Positions 17,837 to 26,878 are shown, counted from the stretch's first letter. The stretch is DNA of 50,591 nt from Pararhodospirillum oryzae (GCF_007992075.1 NZ_BJZO01000026.1:1-50591), one strand, 5' to 3'. The notes: generated by a model not told the origin, from the sequence alone. Program-made: numbers and translations.

Positions 17837-18175
17837 GACAGGTTTCCTCCCCCGTTTCCATTCGTCTTGGGTGGGGTGTGATCCCGGCGGCGCCGTGCGC
17901 CCGCGTTCGACAAGGCCCCGGCGAAGTGGAACACCCCCAGCATCGCGAAGGGTGACCGAAGCCCGATCATTACGCAAGCGTCAACCCGTTTCTCCCCATG
18001 GTCTGTGTTCTTTTTGGTTGAAAAACATCAGGGAATGACGGCTACTCGGGGCACGTCCGCGCCACGGCGGGCCGTGGGCGCGGGGAGATGGGTGTCATGG
18101 CCCCGCGTGGTCCTGGCGTGGCCCCGGGACTTGTCTGTCGCCCCCCCACGAAGGCAGGCCGGTCGGGAGAGAGAG
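17837..18175. other. Divergent spacer between usp and the phytochrome kinase
   Basis: About 340 bases without a supportable gene. An open frame continuous with the downstream kinase runs back to 18005, but its extra 57 residues are low-complexity Arg/Pro-rich and resemble no phytochrome N-terminus. Confidence 0.4.
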
Positions 18176-20728
18176 GTGAACGTCCTGGTGTCGAGGTGCG
18201 AAGGCGATCCAGTGGGCGCGCGGGTTTCCGTGCAGCCCCAGGGAATCCTGCTGGTCGTCGAACCAGGGGACGAAACCATCTTGCATGCTTCGATACCCTT
18301 GAACCTGGGGACCGGGCGAAAATCCGTGCTGGGGGAGGCCCTTGGCTCGGTTCTGGAAGCGGAGGATGCCAGGCGCTGCCTGGAGCGGGCCCGCGCGAAC
18401 GAGCCGCCTTTCTTGATTGATCCCCTCGTGGTGCGGGACCGCCAGGGGCGCGTGTTCGAGGCCCTGGCGCATCGCGCGGGCCGTCGGGTGGTGGTGGAAC
18501 TGTTCGAGACGCCCCCCCGTCCCCTGGGAGAGGACGTGCTCGGTCGCTTGACCGTCGCGCTGGGACAGGTGGCGCGGGTGGCCACGCTGGAAGCCCTGTG
18601 CGCCCACGCCGCGCGCACGCTGGCCGACCTGACCGGCTACGACCGGGTCATGATCCACCGCTTCACCGAGGCCTGGGACGGCGACGTGGTCGCCGAGGTG
18701 TGCCGGGGGGGCATGGCCTCCTTCCTGGGGCGACGCTTTCCGGGCCTGGGGCATGCCCCCGAGGCGCGCGCGCGTCTTGAGCGGCTGTCGGTGCGCGCCA
18801 TTCCCGACGTGGGCTACCGGCCCCAGCGCCTGGAGGGGCGCGGGAGCAGGGTGGATCTGGGGGGGTGCCTGCTGCGCGGGGTGAGCCCGGGGCTGCGGGC
18901 CGCCCTGGAGGCCCTGGGGGCACGGGCGAGCCTGGCCGTGGCCATCGTGGTCGAGGGGCGGTTGTGGGGCATGGTGGTGTGTCATCATGGCGAGCCCCGG
19001 CCGCTGCCCCCCTCCATCATGGGGGCGGCGCAGGTGTTCACCGAAATGGTGGGCCAGCAGATCGTGCGCCTGGACAGCGAGGCGCGGGCCCATTCGCGCG
19101 CGCGGGTATCGGCGGTGATGGAAGGGGTGGCCGGGCGCCTGGCCGAAGGGGCGGGCATGGCCGAGGCCCTGCGCGCCGCCCTGCCTGATCTGCGCGCCTT
19201 GTTCGGGGCCGGAGCGGCGGTGCTGTCGCTTGATGGCCGCCAGGCCAGCGCGGACGGTCCGCTTGATGGCGCGCCGGTCGAGGTGGATCCGGCGCAAAAG
19301 GTTCTGGTGAGCGAGCGCGTGCCCGAGGGCGTGGTGTTGCCACCCGCCTTGGCCCGTGGTTTCGCCGGGGTGGTGCTGCTGCCGCTGTCGGACGCGCCCG
19401 ACAAGGATTTCATGGTGCTGGGGCGCGAGGAGGCGTCGTGCCTGATTCGTTGGGTGGATCCCCGGGGAAGGCAGGCGCTCCCCCCGGCCGGCCTGGAGGC
19501 CTGGGACGAGGAGGTGCGCGGCTGTTCACGGCCCTTCACGGCCCTCGACGAGGAAGCGGCGGTGGCGTTGCAGCTGTTCCTGGCCGAGCGTCTGGGCGAG
19601 GTGCGCCGGCGCGAGGCCGAGGACGCCCTGGAGGAATCCCAGCTTCGCCTGCGCCATCTGGCCGAGTGTTCGTCGGATTGGTTTTGGGAAACCGATGCCC
19701 AGGGCCGCCTGACCACCGTTTCCGATCTGCTCAAGGGGTTGGGGGACCTGCGCGCGGCCGAGCTGATCGGGCATCCGTTGACGCTTCTTCTGGGCGCGCC
19801 CGACGATCCGGGCGAGGGGTCGGAGGTGGAGGATATCGAGTCCGCCCTGGCCCGGGGCCATGCCTTCCATGGCCTGACCGCGTTGCTGCGGGTGGCGGGG
19901 CGGGGGCAGTGGTGGGTGCGCCTGTCCGGGGTGCCGTTGCTGGGCGCGGCGGGTGAACTGTTGGGCTTTCGGGGCACGGGCACCAATGTCACCCCCTTGA
20001 AGGCCTTGCAGGAGGAACGCCTGCGGGCCCAGAGGCTGGAGGCCCTGGGGCGCATGGCCAGTGGCATCGCGCACGAAATCAATAATGTTCTGCAACCGAT
20101 GCTGACCATGTCCTACTACGCCGGCAAGCGGGTGGAGGACACGGCCTTCGTGCGTCAGGCCTTGGCGGACATCGAGGAAAGCGGTCTGCGCGCGCGCGAG
20201 ATCGTGCGGGCGATCCTGGCCTTCGCGCGTCAGGCGCCCTCGCGGCGCCAGCCCCTCACCATCGCCCGGGACCTGGGGCGCGCCATTGAGTTCGCGCGCA
20301 AGGGCCTGCCGCAGCTGCGGGTTTTCACGGATATCGAAGAAACGTCGGTCCAGGTCCTGGCCAACGAAACCGAATTGTCCCAGATCGTTTTGAACCTGCT
20401 GGCCAACGCCAACGACGCGATGGACGGGCGGGGGATCGTGCATGTGGGCCTGCGGACCCAGCCCGACGTGGGGCGGGTGCGGATCACGGTGCGCGACGAG
20501 GGGCCGGGGATGGATCTGGACATCCGCGATCGTATTTTCGACCCGTTTTTCACCACCAAGCCCGAGGGGCGTGGAACCGGCATGGGGCTGGCCGTGGTGC
20601 ACGGTCTGGTCGAGGCCTGGGGTGGCACCATCGGGGTTGAAAGCGCCCCGGGAATGGGTACGATATTCTGGATATCACTGCCGGTCACGACCGCGACCGC
20701 CCTCAAGACATCGCAAGCGGAACCCTGA
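18176..20728 (+). CDS. Phytochrome-like hybrid sensor histidine kinase with degenerate photosensory core
   Basis: An 850-residue kinase: PAS (1-110), GAF (120-300), PHY (310-475), a second PAS (490-610), a dimerisation/His domain with H633 in GIAHEINN, and an ATPase domain (N box 740-750, DEGPGMD 774-780, FFTTK, GTGMGLA). The bilin Cys (C8 in SRCEGDP) and the CHH motif (269-271) remain. Compared with DrBphP, Y176 is replaced by H161 (VMIHRF), D207 of PASDIP by G192, H260 by L240, and the PHY tongue PRxSF by PPAGL (436-440). The photocycle is therefore doubtful. GTG 18176 is chosen, five bases after GGGAGA; ATG 18005 or 18035 would lengthen it. The receiver gene follows by two bases. Confidence 0.88.
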   Translation: MNVLVSRCEGDPVGARVSVQPQGILLVVEPGDETILHASIPLNLGTGRKSVLGEALGSVLEAEDARRCLERARANEPPFLIDPLVVRDRQGRVFEALAHRAGRRVVVELFETPPRPLGEDVLGRLTVALGQVARVATLEALCAHAARTLADLTGYDRVMIHRFTEAWDGDVVAEVCRGGMASFLGRRFPGLGHAPEARARLERLSVRAIPDVGYRPQRLEGRGSRVDLGGCLLRGVSPGLRAALEALGARASLAVAIVVEGRLWGMVVCHHGEPRPLPPSIMGAAQVFTEMVGQQIVRLDSEARAHSRARVSAVMEGVAGRLAEGAGMAEALRAALPDLRALFGAGAAVLSLDGRQASADGPLDGAPVEVDPAQKVLVSERVPEGVVLPPALARGFAGVVLLPLSDAPDKDFMVLGREEASCLIRWVDPRGRQALPPAGLEAWDEEVRGCSRPFTALDEEAAVALQLFLAERLGEVRRREAEDALEESQLRLRHLAECSSDWFWETDAQGRLTTVSDLLKGLGDLRAAELIGHPLTLLLGAPDDPGEGSEVEDIESALARGHAFHGLTALLRVAGRGQWWVRLSGVPLLGAAGELLGFRGTGTNVTPLKALQEERLRAQRLEALGRMASGIAHEINNVLQPMLTMSYYAGKRVEDTAFVRQALADIEESGLRAREIVRAILAFARQAPSRRQPLTIARDLGRAIEFARKGLPQLRVFTDIEETSVQVLANETELSQIVLNLLANANDAMDGRGIVHVGLRTQPDVGRVRITVRDEGPGMDLDIRDRIFDPFFTTKPEGRGTGMGLAVVHGLVEAWGGTIGVESAPGMGTIFWISLPVTTATALKTSQAEP

Positions 20729-20730
20729 GC

Positions 20731-21114
20731 ATGCCCGAAAGTCTGTCTGTTCTGGTCGTTGATGACGATCCCGAAAGCCGCAAGGCGATTCGTCTGGGGG
20801 TTGAGGATATGGGCTGGGCGGCGATCGAAGCCCGGGATGGCGAGGAGGCGATGCGGGTCCTGCGCGAACATTCCCTTGGTCTCGTGGTCTGCGATGTCTG
20901 GATGCCCAAGGTGGATGGGATCAGCTTCATCAAGTCGGCCCTGGAAGCCCGGCCCGACTTGCGGGTGCTCGCGGTTTCGGGGGGCGGCTCGGCTCCGGCC
21001 GCGCTCAGCTTGAAAATGACCGAGATGTATGGGGCGTTCGATATCCTGTACAAGCCTTTCACCCAGCCCGAGCTGATCGAGAAACTGCGGATCCTGGCGG
21101 TGGGGGCATCGTAA
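20731..21114 (+). CDS. Single-domain response regulator (receiver only)
   Basis: A 127-residue CheY-like receiver: acidic pocket D11-D13 in LVVDDDPES, phosphoacceptor D55 in VVCDVWMPKVDG, S83 and the invariant K108 in ILYKPF. It has no output domain, so it passes phosphate on or binds a partner. It starts two bases after the kinase stop, which makes it the obvious partner of that kinase. Confidence 0.93.
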   Translation: MPESLSVLVVDDDPESRKAIRLGVEDMGWAAIEARDGEEAMRVLREHSLGLVVCDVWMPKVDGISFIKSALEARPDLRVLAVSGGGSAPAALSLKMTEMYGAFDILYKPFTQPELIEKLRILAVGAS

Positions 21115-21335
21115 GGCGATCGACGCGCGGGCGCTTTTTGGTGCGGGAGGGCTCGCGCGCCAAGGCGCCGGCGGTTGTGGAACGCGCTGTAGAGCAATCG
21201 AAATGAGGCGAGCGGATCCGCTACGCCATCCTGAAGGGCGTTCCTAAAGCCCGCGAGGGGCGCGAGGCCGTCTGATACGCGTGAGAAGAGGAGATCCTCG
21301 TCCGGCTTATGGGGGCCTGGAAGCCGTGGAGCCGG

Positions 21336-21791
21336 TTATTCGGACGGTTCCAGGGCGTCGCCGTGGTCGCGGTCGGTCTCGAACAGGTAGCGGATCAGGA
21401 ACTCCAGGGACTCGGCGAACACGGGCTTCTTGGAGTCGGGAAGCCCCTCGATGCCGTCGATCAGGTGGTTGATCGGGTCCTGGGCGATCAGGGCGCGGCC
21501 GGCTTCCGTCAGCGCCAGAACGTGCGAGCTTTTCTTGCCCCGGCTGGGCTGGCGGGCCAGATAGCCCTTGCGGACCAGGGCCGAGATGGATTGCGAGGCC
21601 GTGCCCCGGCTTGACCCATAGTGTTCGGCGAATTTCATCACCGTGGCCACGGATTCATTGGCTTGGCTAAAATAGCGCAGGGCCATCCACTGCGCCGGGT
21701 TCAAGCCGCCCGTGAAGCCACGGCTGTGGGCCAGTCGTCCGACCTGTGTCAACAGCTCGGCCACGGCCCGGGAGGTACAGCTGTGTTTCAT
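21336..21791 (-). CDS. MarR-family transcriptional regulator
   Basis: A 151-residue dimeric winged-helix regulator. The recognition region is SSRGTASQSISALVRKGYLARQPSRGKKSSHVLALTEAGR (about 60-100), flanked by the N- and C-terminal dimerisation helices. GGAAG precedes the ATG at 21791. The promoter candidate upstream is overlapped by a palindrome, suggesting autorepression. The ligand and other targets are unknown; the divergent LuxR-type regulator at 22433 is a possible target. Confidence 0.92.
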   Translation of the reverse strand: MKHSCTSRAVAELLTQVGRLAHSRGFTGGLNPAQWMALRYFSQANESVATVMKFAEHYGSSRGTASQSISALVRKGYLARQPSRGKKSSHVLALTEAGRALIAQDPINHLIDGIEGLPDSKKPVFAESLEFLIRYLFETDRDHGDALEPSE

Positions 21792-21851
21792 CCGTTTCTT
21801 CCGTCACGGGGGCATCGGGCCCCGAAGCGTCTCCCGGCCATCGGAAGGTTT

Positions 21852-21886
21852 CGACTTAGAATAACTCGTTTCAAGGAAGGGTGCAA
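21852..21886 (-). promoter_or_regulatory. Promoter of the marR gene with overlapping operator
   Basis: On the minus strand TTGCAC (21881-21886) and TATTCT (21858-21863) are 17 bases apart. The palindrome CGACTTA-GAA-TAACTCG (21852-21868, one mismatch) covers the -10 box, the arrangement expected of a self-repressing MarR protein. The expected start is about 60 bases before the marR ATG. Confidence 0.5.
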
Positions 21887-22432
21887 GGAAACAGCGTTTT
21901 GGCTGTCTTTTCGCATATTCTGCGTTTTCCTTGTGCGTTTCATCCCGTTTTAATTGCTGCGGGGCGAGGCCCCTGATCCAGTATCCTCAATGAAATCGGG
22001 GGCAGGATAGCAAAGCGTTCGCGCATGCGGCAAGAGGGCGCTTTTCCCTTGTCTTTCGGTTTGTTGCGCAAAGGCAATAAGATGTGGTCTGAGGTCGGTA
22101 CGGTCTGGATTTAAGGCTGGACTACCCGAAAGAACATGATAAAGTCACCAAAGGTGCAAATGCGTCTCGTCAGAAGACCCGGCACCGCTTGAGAGGGAAT
22201 TGGGGGTGGGGTAAGTGGAATGCTTGTCCTCCTCCCCGCAGTGAACATGCTGATGGGCTTGGCATAATGTTTGACGCCTTTCGGGAAGAGCTTGCTCGTC
22301 CCCCCTTGGATTCCAATAGGACATGGCGGCGGGGGAATCCAGGCGCAGGGCGGAAATTCAATCCCAGGGACGATGTGCGGAGCCCGTTGGACAGGACGCG
22401 AGAGAATGGCAAAGCGGGAGGACGCGCAGGCC
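21887..22432. other. Long divergent spacer, partly AT-rich
   Basis: About 546 bases with no supportable gene. The part 21887-22140 is AT-richer than its surroundings and probably carries the promoter of the LuxR-type regulator. Frames running into that regulator from 22271 show no similarity and no ribosome site. Confidence 0.4.
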
Positions 22433-23086
22433 ATGCGCATTATGATCGTAGATGACCACGAACTATTCCGGAACGGCTTGCGCTATCAGCTGGCCCATAT
22501 CGACCCGTCGATGGAAATCGTCGAAGCCGATACGTTCCACGACGCCATCCACCTGGCCGGAAGCGCGCCACGGCTGGACAAGGTGTTCCTTGATGTGATG
22601 ATCCCGGACATGGACTGGCGCGAGGCGCTGCTGGCGCTGCGTGACCGGCCCGAACCGCCGGACGTGGTGGTGGTGTCCGGTGTGGGCGACGCCCGCATCA
22701 TCCGCGCCGCCATTGATCACGGGGCCTGTGGCTTTATTCCCAAAAGCCTGAAGGGCGACATCCTGGAAAGCGCCTTGCGCCTGGTCCTGGTGGGCGGGTT
22801 CTCGATCGCGCCGCAAGGCGTGACCCCGGCCGTGGGCGGCCTCACCCTGGCAGCCGGTGGACTGGGTGGCGGAGCGGTGGGCGTGGCCGAGGACGTGCCG
22901 CTGACCCCCCGTCAGCGCGAGGTCTTGAACCACATCCATGCCGGGCTGTCGAACCGGCAGATCGCGCAGGCCATGACCCTGTCCGAGGCGACCATCAAGA
23001 TGCACATCGGTCGTCTGTTCAAGGTGCTGGGCGCGCAAAGCCGCACCGACGCCCTGGCGGTGGCCCGGCGCAAGGGTGTGCTGTAA
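22433..23086 (+). CDS. NarL/FixJ-type response regulator with LuxR DNA-binding domain
   Basis: A 217-residue regulator: receiver domain (1-120) with D7/D8, phosphoacceptor D54 in VFLDVMIP, S82 and K104 in FIPKS; a Gly/Ala/Val-rich linker (about 125-153); and a LuxR helix-turn-helix (155-215) with LTPRQREVLNHIHAGLSNRQ, SEATIKMHI and LGAQSRTDA. ATG 22433 has GGGAGG at 22416-22421, 11 bases upstream; ATG 22406 is possible. No sensor kinase is adjacent, apart from the phytochrome kinase 1.7 kb upstream, so it is an orphan. Confidence 0.92.
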   Translation: MRIMIVDDHELFRNGLRYQLAHIDPSMEIVEADTFHDAIHLAGSAPRLDKVFLDVMIPDMDWREALLALRDRPEPPDVVVVSGVGDARIIRAAIDHGACGFIPKSLKGDILESALRLVLVGGFSIAPQGVTPAVGGLTLAAGGLGGGAVGVAEDVPLTPRQREVLNHIHAGLSNRQIAQAMTLSEATIKMHIGRLFKVLGAQSRTDALAVARRKGVL

Positions 23087-23148
23087 GGCACCGTGACGAC
23101 TTTTTCCCGTTCCGTCGCGCGGCACGCCGACGGAAGGGGGCATCCCTT

Positions 23149-23211
23149 GGAGAACGCTCCCGGTTCCGGGCAGGGCTGCGGCCCCACCCGGGCGGGAGCG
23201 TTCTCCTTTTT
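23149..23211 (+). terminator. Terminator between the response regulator and nifE
   Basis: GGAGAACGCTCCCG (23149-23162) pairs perfectly with CGGGAGCGTTCTCC (23193-23206), then TTTTTGG. The 30-base loop can form an inner GC hairpin. It insulates the nif promoter from upstream transcription. Confidence 0.85.
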
Positions 23212-23256
23212 GGCGTCAGGGCTGGATCCTGGCCGGGCGCGAGGCGGGGGTGGCCC

Positions 23257-23289
23257 TGTCGCAAAGCTGACATTGTCGTACATTTGACA
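23257..23289 (+). promoter_or_regulatory. Two tandem NifA upstream activator sites
   Basis: TGT-N10-ACA occurs twice in a row: TGTcgcaaagctgACA (23257-23272) and TGTcgtacatttgACA (23274-23289), one base apart, with centres 17 bases apart. They lie about 60 bases before the sigma54 element, within normal NifA range. Confidence 0.8.
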
Positions 23290-23331
23290 GCCGGGCGGGG
23301 ATTTTTCCCTTTATTTTCAAGGCCTGGCAAA

Positions 23332-23347
23332 TGGTACGAAGATTGCT
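23332..23347 (+). promoter_or_regulatory. Sigma54 (-24/-12) promoter of the nifE operon
   Basis: TGGTACGAAGATTGCT matches TGGCACG-N4-TTGCW with one change; GG and GC are exactly 10 bases apart. The transcription start is expected near 23358, 38 bases before nifE. An A/T-rich stretch around 23310-23320 between activator sites and promoter could bind IHF. Confidence 0.8.
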
Positions 23348-23395
23348 TATTCCCGAGCGAGGCGGTGAATCCCCCACGCCAGCCGGGAGGTGTCG

Positions 23396-24820
23396 ATGAT
23401 CAGCGAGCGTCTTGCAGCCACCGTATTCAACGAACCCGATTGCGCGCACAACCGCGCCAAAAGCCCCACCGAGCGCAAGAAAGGCTGCGCGGCCAAGGGC
23501 CCGACCCCGGGCAATGCCGCGGGCGGATGCGCCTTCGATGGCGCCAAGATTGCCTTGCAGCCGGTGATCGACGTGGTTCACCTTGTGCATGGCCCGCTTG
23601 CGTGCGAGGGCAACTCGTGGGACACGCGCAATGTCGGGACGTCGGGCCCCCTGATTTATCGCTATGGTTTTACCACCGACCTGTCCGACCTCGACATCAT
23701 CCAAGGCGGCGAAAAGAAGCTCTACAAGGCGATCAAGGAAGCCATCGCCCGCTACGCCCCACCGGCGGTTTTTGTCTACCAGACCTGCGTGCCCGGCCTG
23801 ACCGGCGACGATATCGAGGCGGTGTGCCGCGAGGCGACCAAGCGCCTGGGCACCCCGTGCGTGCCGGTGCTGGCCCCGGGCTTCGCCGGCTCCAAGAACC
23901 TGGGCAGCCGTCTCGCGGCCGAGGCCCTGCTGGCCCACGTCATTGGCACCCGCGAGCCCGACGACGCCGGCCCCACCGACATCAACATCATTGCCGAATA
24001 CAATGTGATGGGCGAGTTCGCCCTGGTGGCGCCCTTGTTCAAGCGGCTGGGCATCCGGGTGCGCACCTGCATTACCGGCAACGCCCGCTATCACGATCTG
24101 ACCACGGCGCACGCGGCGCGGGTTAACATGATCATGTGCTCGCAAGCCATGCTCAATCTGGCCCGGGGCATGCGCGAGCGCTGGGGGATCCCCTATTTCG
24201 AGGGCTCGCTGTATGGGGCGGGCGATACCTCGGCGGCGCTGACCACCATGGCGCGGATGCTGGTGGAGCGGGGCGCGCCCGCCGACCTGATCGAGCGCAC
24301 CGAGGCCCTGGTCGCCGAGGAGGAGGCCCGCGTCCACGCCGTGCTGGCGACCTATCGCCCGCGCCTGGCCGGCAAGCGCGCGCTGCTGTTCACCGGGGGC
24401 GTCAAAAGCTGGTCGGTGGTCAACGCCCTTCAGGAATGCGGCATGGACGTGATGGGCACGTCGGTGCGCAAATCGACCGACGACGACAAGACCCGCGCCC
24501 GCGAGGCCCTGCAACGCAACCCCGGCACGGGCACCGAGGGCATCTTGTACGAAAAGCTGAGCCAGCCCGACATGGACACGATCTTCCGCGCCGGCGAGGC
24601 CGACATCATGCTGTCGGGCGGGCGTTCGCAGTTCGTGGCCTTGAAGTCGCTCACGCCGTGGATGGACATCAACCAGGAACGCCATCACCAGTACGCGGGC
24701 TACGACGGCCTGATCAATCTGGTGCGACAGGTGGACCGGTTCATCAACAACCCGGTGTGGGAGCAGGTCCGGGCCCCGGCGCCGTGGGACAAGGTGTCCC
24801 GGGTGGAGGCGGTGTCATGA
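23396..24820 (+). CDS. nifE: Nitrogenase FeMo-cofactor assembly protein NifE
   Basis: A 474-residue subunit of the NifEN scaffold, on which the NifB-derived iron-sulfur precursor gains molybdenum and homocitrate. It is homologous to NifD. Conserved features are KGCAAKGPTPGNAAGGCAFDG, HGPLACEGNSWDTR (C70), QTCVPGLTGDDIEAV and LFTGGVKSWSVV. The start ATG 23396 has GGGAGG five bases upstream. NifA/sigma54 sites precede it, so expression should need nitrogen limitation and low oxygen. It overlaps nifN by four bases (ATGA). Confidence 0.98.
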   Translation: MISERLAATVFNEPDCAHNRAKSPTERKKGCAAKGPTPGNAAGGCAFDGAKIALQPVIDVVHLVHGPLACEGNSWDTRNVGTSGPLIYRYGFTTDLSDLDIIQGGEKKLYKAIKEAIARYAPPAVFVYQTCVPGLTGDDIEAVCREATKRLGTPCVPVLAPGFAGSKNLGSRLAAEALLAHVIGTREPDDAGPTDINIIAEYNVMGEFALVAPLFKRLGIRVRTCITGNARYHDLTTAHAARVNMIMCSQAMLNLARGMRERWGIPYFEGSLYGAGDTSAALTTMARMLVERGAPADLIERTEALVAEEEARVHAVLATYRPRLAGKRALLFTGGVKSWSVVNALQECGMDVMGTSVRKSTDDDKTRAREALQRNPGTGTEGILYEKLSQPDMDTIFRAGEADIMLSGGRSQFVALKSLTPWMDINQERHHQYAGYDGLINLVRQVDRFINNPVWEQVRAPAPWDKVSRVEAVS

Positions 24821-26376
24821 GTGCCCCCCCGGCCGCCTCGGGTCCGGAAGGGGCCACGTCCGTTCGCGCCGCCCGGGGGGGTGGCCTGCCGCGCTCGAAC
24901 AAGGCCCTGAGTGTCAGCCCGCTCAAGATCAGCGCCCCCCTGGGCGCGGCGCTGGCCTTCCTGGGGGTGGAGCGCTGTTTGCCCTGCCTGCATGGCACCC
25001 AGGGCTGCACGGCGTTTGCCCTGGTCTTGCTGGTGCGCCATTTCCGCGAGCCCATCCCCTTGCAAACCACGGCGATGGGCGAGGTCTCGACCATCCTGGG
25101 CGGCTTCGACAACGTTGAACAGGCGCTGCTCAACATCCAGAAGCGGGCCCATCCCCGCGTGATTGCCCTGCTGACCACGGCGCTGACCGAAACCCGGGGC
25201 GAGGACATGGTGGGCGACGTGGCCGCCATCCGGCGCAAGCACCGCGAACTGGACGACACGGCCGTGGTCCTGACCCGGGTTCCGGATTTCGCCGGCAGCC
25301 TGGAAACCGGCTGGACCAAGGCGGTGTGTGCCCTGATCGAGACCCTGGTGCCCGAGGGCGAAGGCCCGCGCGAGGCCGATCACATCGCGGTGTTGCCCGG
25401 GGCGCACCTGACCCCGGCCGACATCGAGGAAGTGCGCGCGTTGATCGAGGCCTTCGGGCTCAAGGCCACCATCCTGCCTGACCTGTCGGACTCGCTCGAT
25501 GGCCACGTGCCCGACGCCTGGAGCCTCACGTCCCTGGGGGGCACGCCGGTGAACGCGATCAAGGGACTGGGGCGCACGCGCGCCGCCCTCGTGATCGGCG
25601 AGCACATGCGCCCCGCCGGCGCGCTGCTCGAAGCGCGCACCGGGGTGCCGGCGATTCACCTGGACACGGTGACGGGCCTGCCGGCGACGGATCGCCTGAT
25701 CGAGGTGCTGACCGAGCTGTCGGGACGCCCCGCGCCAAAAAGCGTGCGCCGGCAGCGCTCACGCCTGCAAGACGCCCTGATGGACGCGCATTTCTTCTTT
25801 GGGGGCACGCGCATCGCCCTGGCCGGCGAGCCTGACTTCGTGTGGAGCATGGGGACCTTGCTCACCGGCCTGGGCGCGATCTTGCAAACCGTGGTCGTGC
25901 CCGTGGACGCGCCCCATCTCGCGGCCCTGCCTGCCGAGTCGATCCTGGTGGGCGACCTGGAGGACCTGGGGACCCGGGCCAAGGGCTGCGATCTGCTGAT
26001 TGCCAGCACCAACGGCCAGTGGCCGGCCCGTCACGCGGGCGTGCCGCTGTTTCGGGCCGGGTTCCCGGTCATTGACCGGCTGGGGGTGCCGTTTCGCTGT
26101 TCGGTCGGCTACCGGGGCACGCGTGACCTGGTGTTCGCCCTGGGCAACGCCTTGATCGAGTCGTCGGAGGCCCGGCACGCGGCCCACGACCATGCCGAAG
26201 GCGAGCCCGATGCCTTGGGGAATGCCGGGGCTTCCGACGCATCCTTGCCCGCGTCGGGCCCGGTGTGCCAGGAGACGAGCGCATGCGGCGCCTGTGCTCC
26301 CCCATCCGCTTTTCATCAAACGGAGGATACGGAGCATGGACGCCCCGCCGGCCGCCCGCAGGCTGCGATTGGTTGA
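24817..26376 (+). CDS. nifN: Nitrogenase FeMo-cofactor assembly protein NifN, with C-terminal extension
   Basis: The 519-residue partner of NifE, homologous to NifK. Typical segments are NKALSVSPLKISAPLGAALAFLG, the cluster-binding ERCLPCLHGTQGC, TTAMGEVSTILGG, ALTETRGEDM and AGEPDFVWSMGTLL. After the NifK-like core ends near residue 452, a tail of about 65 residues rich in Ala, His and Asp includes CQETSACGAC, followed by low-complexity sequence. NifN usually ends near 440-460, so this is an extension; its last 41 bases overlap nifX. The ATG overlaps the nifE stop. Confidence 0.96.
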   Translation: MSAPPAASGPEGATSVRAARGGGLPRSNKALSVSPLKISAPLGAALAFLGVERCLPCLHGTQGCTAFALVLLVRHFREPIPLQTTAMGEVSTILGGFDNVEQALLNIQKRAHPRVIALLTTALTETRGEDMVGDVAAIRRKHRELDDTAVVLTRVPDFAGSLETGWTKAVCALIETLVPEGEGPREADHIAVLPGAHLTPADIEEVRALIEAFGLKATILPDLSDSLDGHVPDAWSLTSLGGTPVNAIKGLGRTRAALVIGEHMRPAGALLEARTGVPAIHLDTVTGLPATDRLIEVLTELSGRPAPKSVRRQRSRLQDALMDAHFFFGGTRIALAGEPDFVWSMGTLLTGLGAILQTVVVPVDAPHLAALPAESILVGDLEDLGTRAKGCDLLIASTNGQWPARHAGVPLFRAGFPVIDRLGVPFRCSVGYRGTRDLVFALGNALIESSEARHAAHDHAEGEPDALGNAGASDASLPASGPVCQETSACGACAPPSAFHQTEDTEHGRPAGRPQAAIG

Positions 26377-26878
26377 AACCGGGATCGTCCGTGGTCCCGT
26401 GGCAGGAGGTCATATGAAAGTCGCGCTCGCAACCCATGACATGACGCGTGTTGACGCCCACTTCAACGGCGCGCGCACCTTGGTGTTGTACGATGTGGAC
26501 CCCGAGGGGTACCGCTTCGTGGAAGCCATTCAATTCGCTGAAACCAGCGCCGAGGACGGCCGCCACTCGCCCGACGGCGAGGACCGGATCAAGGCCAAGG
26601 TCGAGGCCCTGGAAGGGGTGGCCTTGCTGTTCGTCAAGGCGATCGGCGGGCCGGCGGCGGCCCGGGTGGTGCAGGCCCGCATTCACCCGATCAAGGTCGC
26701 CGACGACGAACCCATTGTCGATGTGCTGGAACGGGTCCGGCGCATGCTGGGCGGCAACCCGCCGCCGTGGCTGCGCAAGATCATGATGGCCCAGACCGGC
26801 GACAAGCCGGCCCGGCCCTCGTTCCTCGACGACGAGGACGACGATCTGGCCCCGGTGCCCGAGGAGACCAAGGCATGA
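26336..26878 (+). CDS. nifX: Nitrogen fixation protein NifX
   Basis: A 180-residue member of the NifX/NafY/NifB-C family, small carriers that bind FeMo-co precursors on the way to NifEN. The N-terminal [11 protein letters not shown] precedes the core (from about residue 27: [62 protein letters not shown]). The C-terminus is acidic ([15 protein letters not shown]). The start lies inside the end of nifN (41-base overlap) after CGGAGGATACGGAGC. The next gene's ATG overlaps its stop. Confidence 0.94.
   Translation: MDAPPAARRLRLVETGIVRGPVAGGHMKVALATHDMTRVDAHFNGARTLVLYDVDPEGYRFVEAIQFAETSAEDGRHSPDGEDRIKAKVEALEGVALLFVKAIGGPAAARVVQARIHPIKVADDEPIVDVLERVRRMLGGNPPPWLRKIMMAQTGDKPARPSFLDDEDDDLAPVPEETKA

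Noticed and set aside
18005-18175. N-terminal extension of the phytochrome kinase
   Set aside because: The 57 residues are Arg/Pro-rich without phytochrome similarity, and a better ribosome site stands before GTG 18176.
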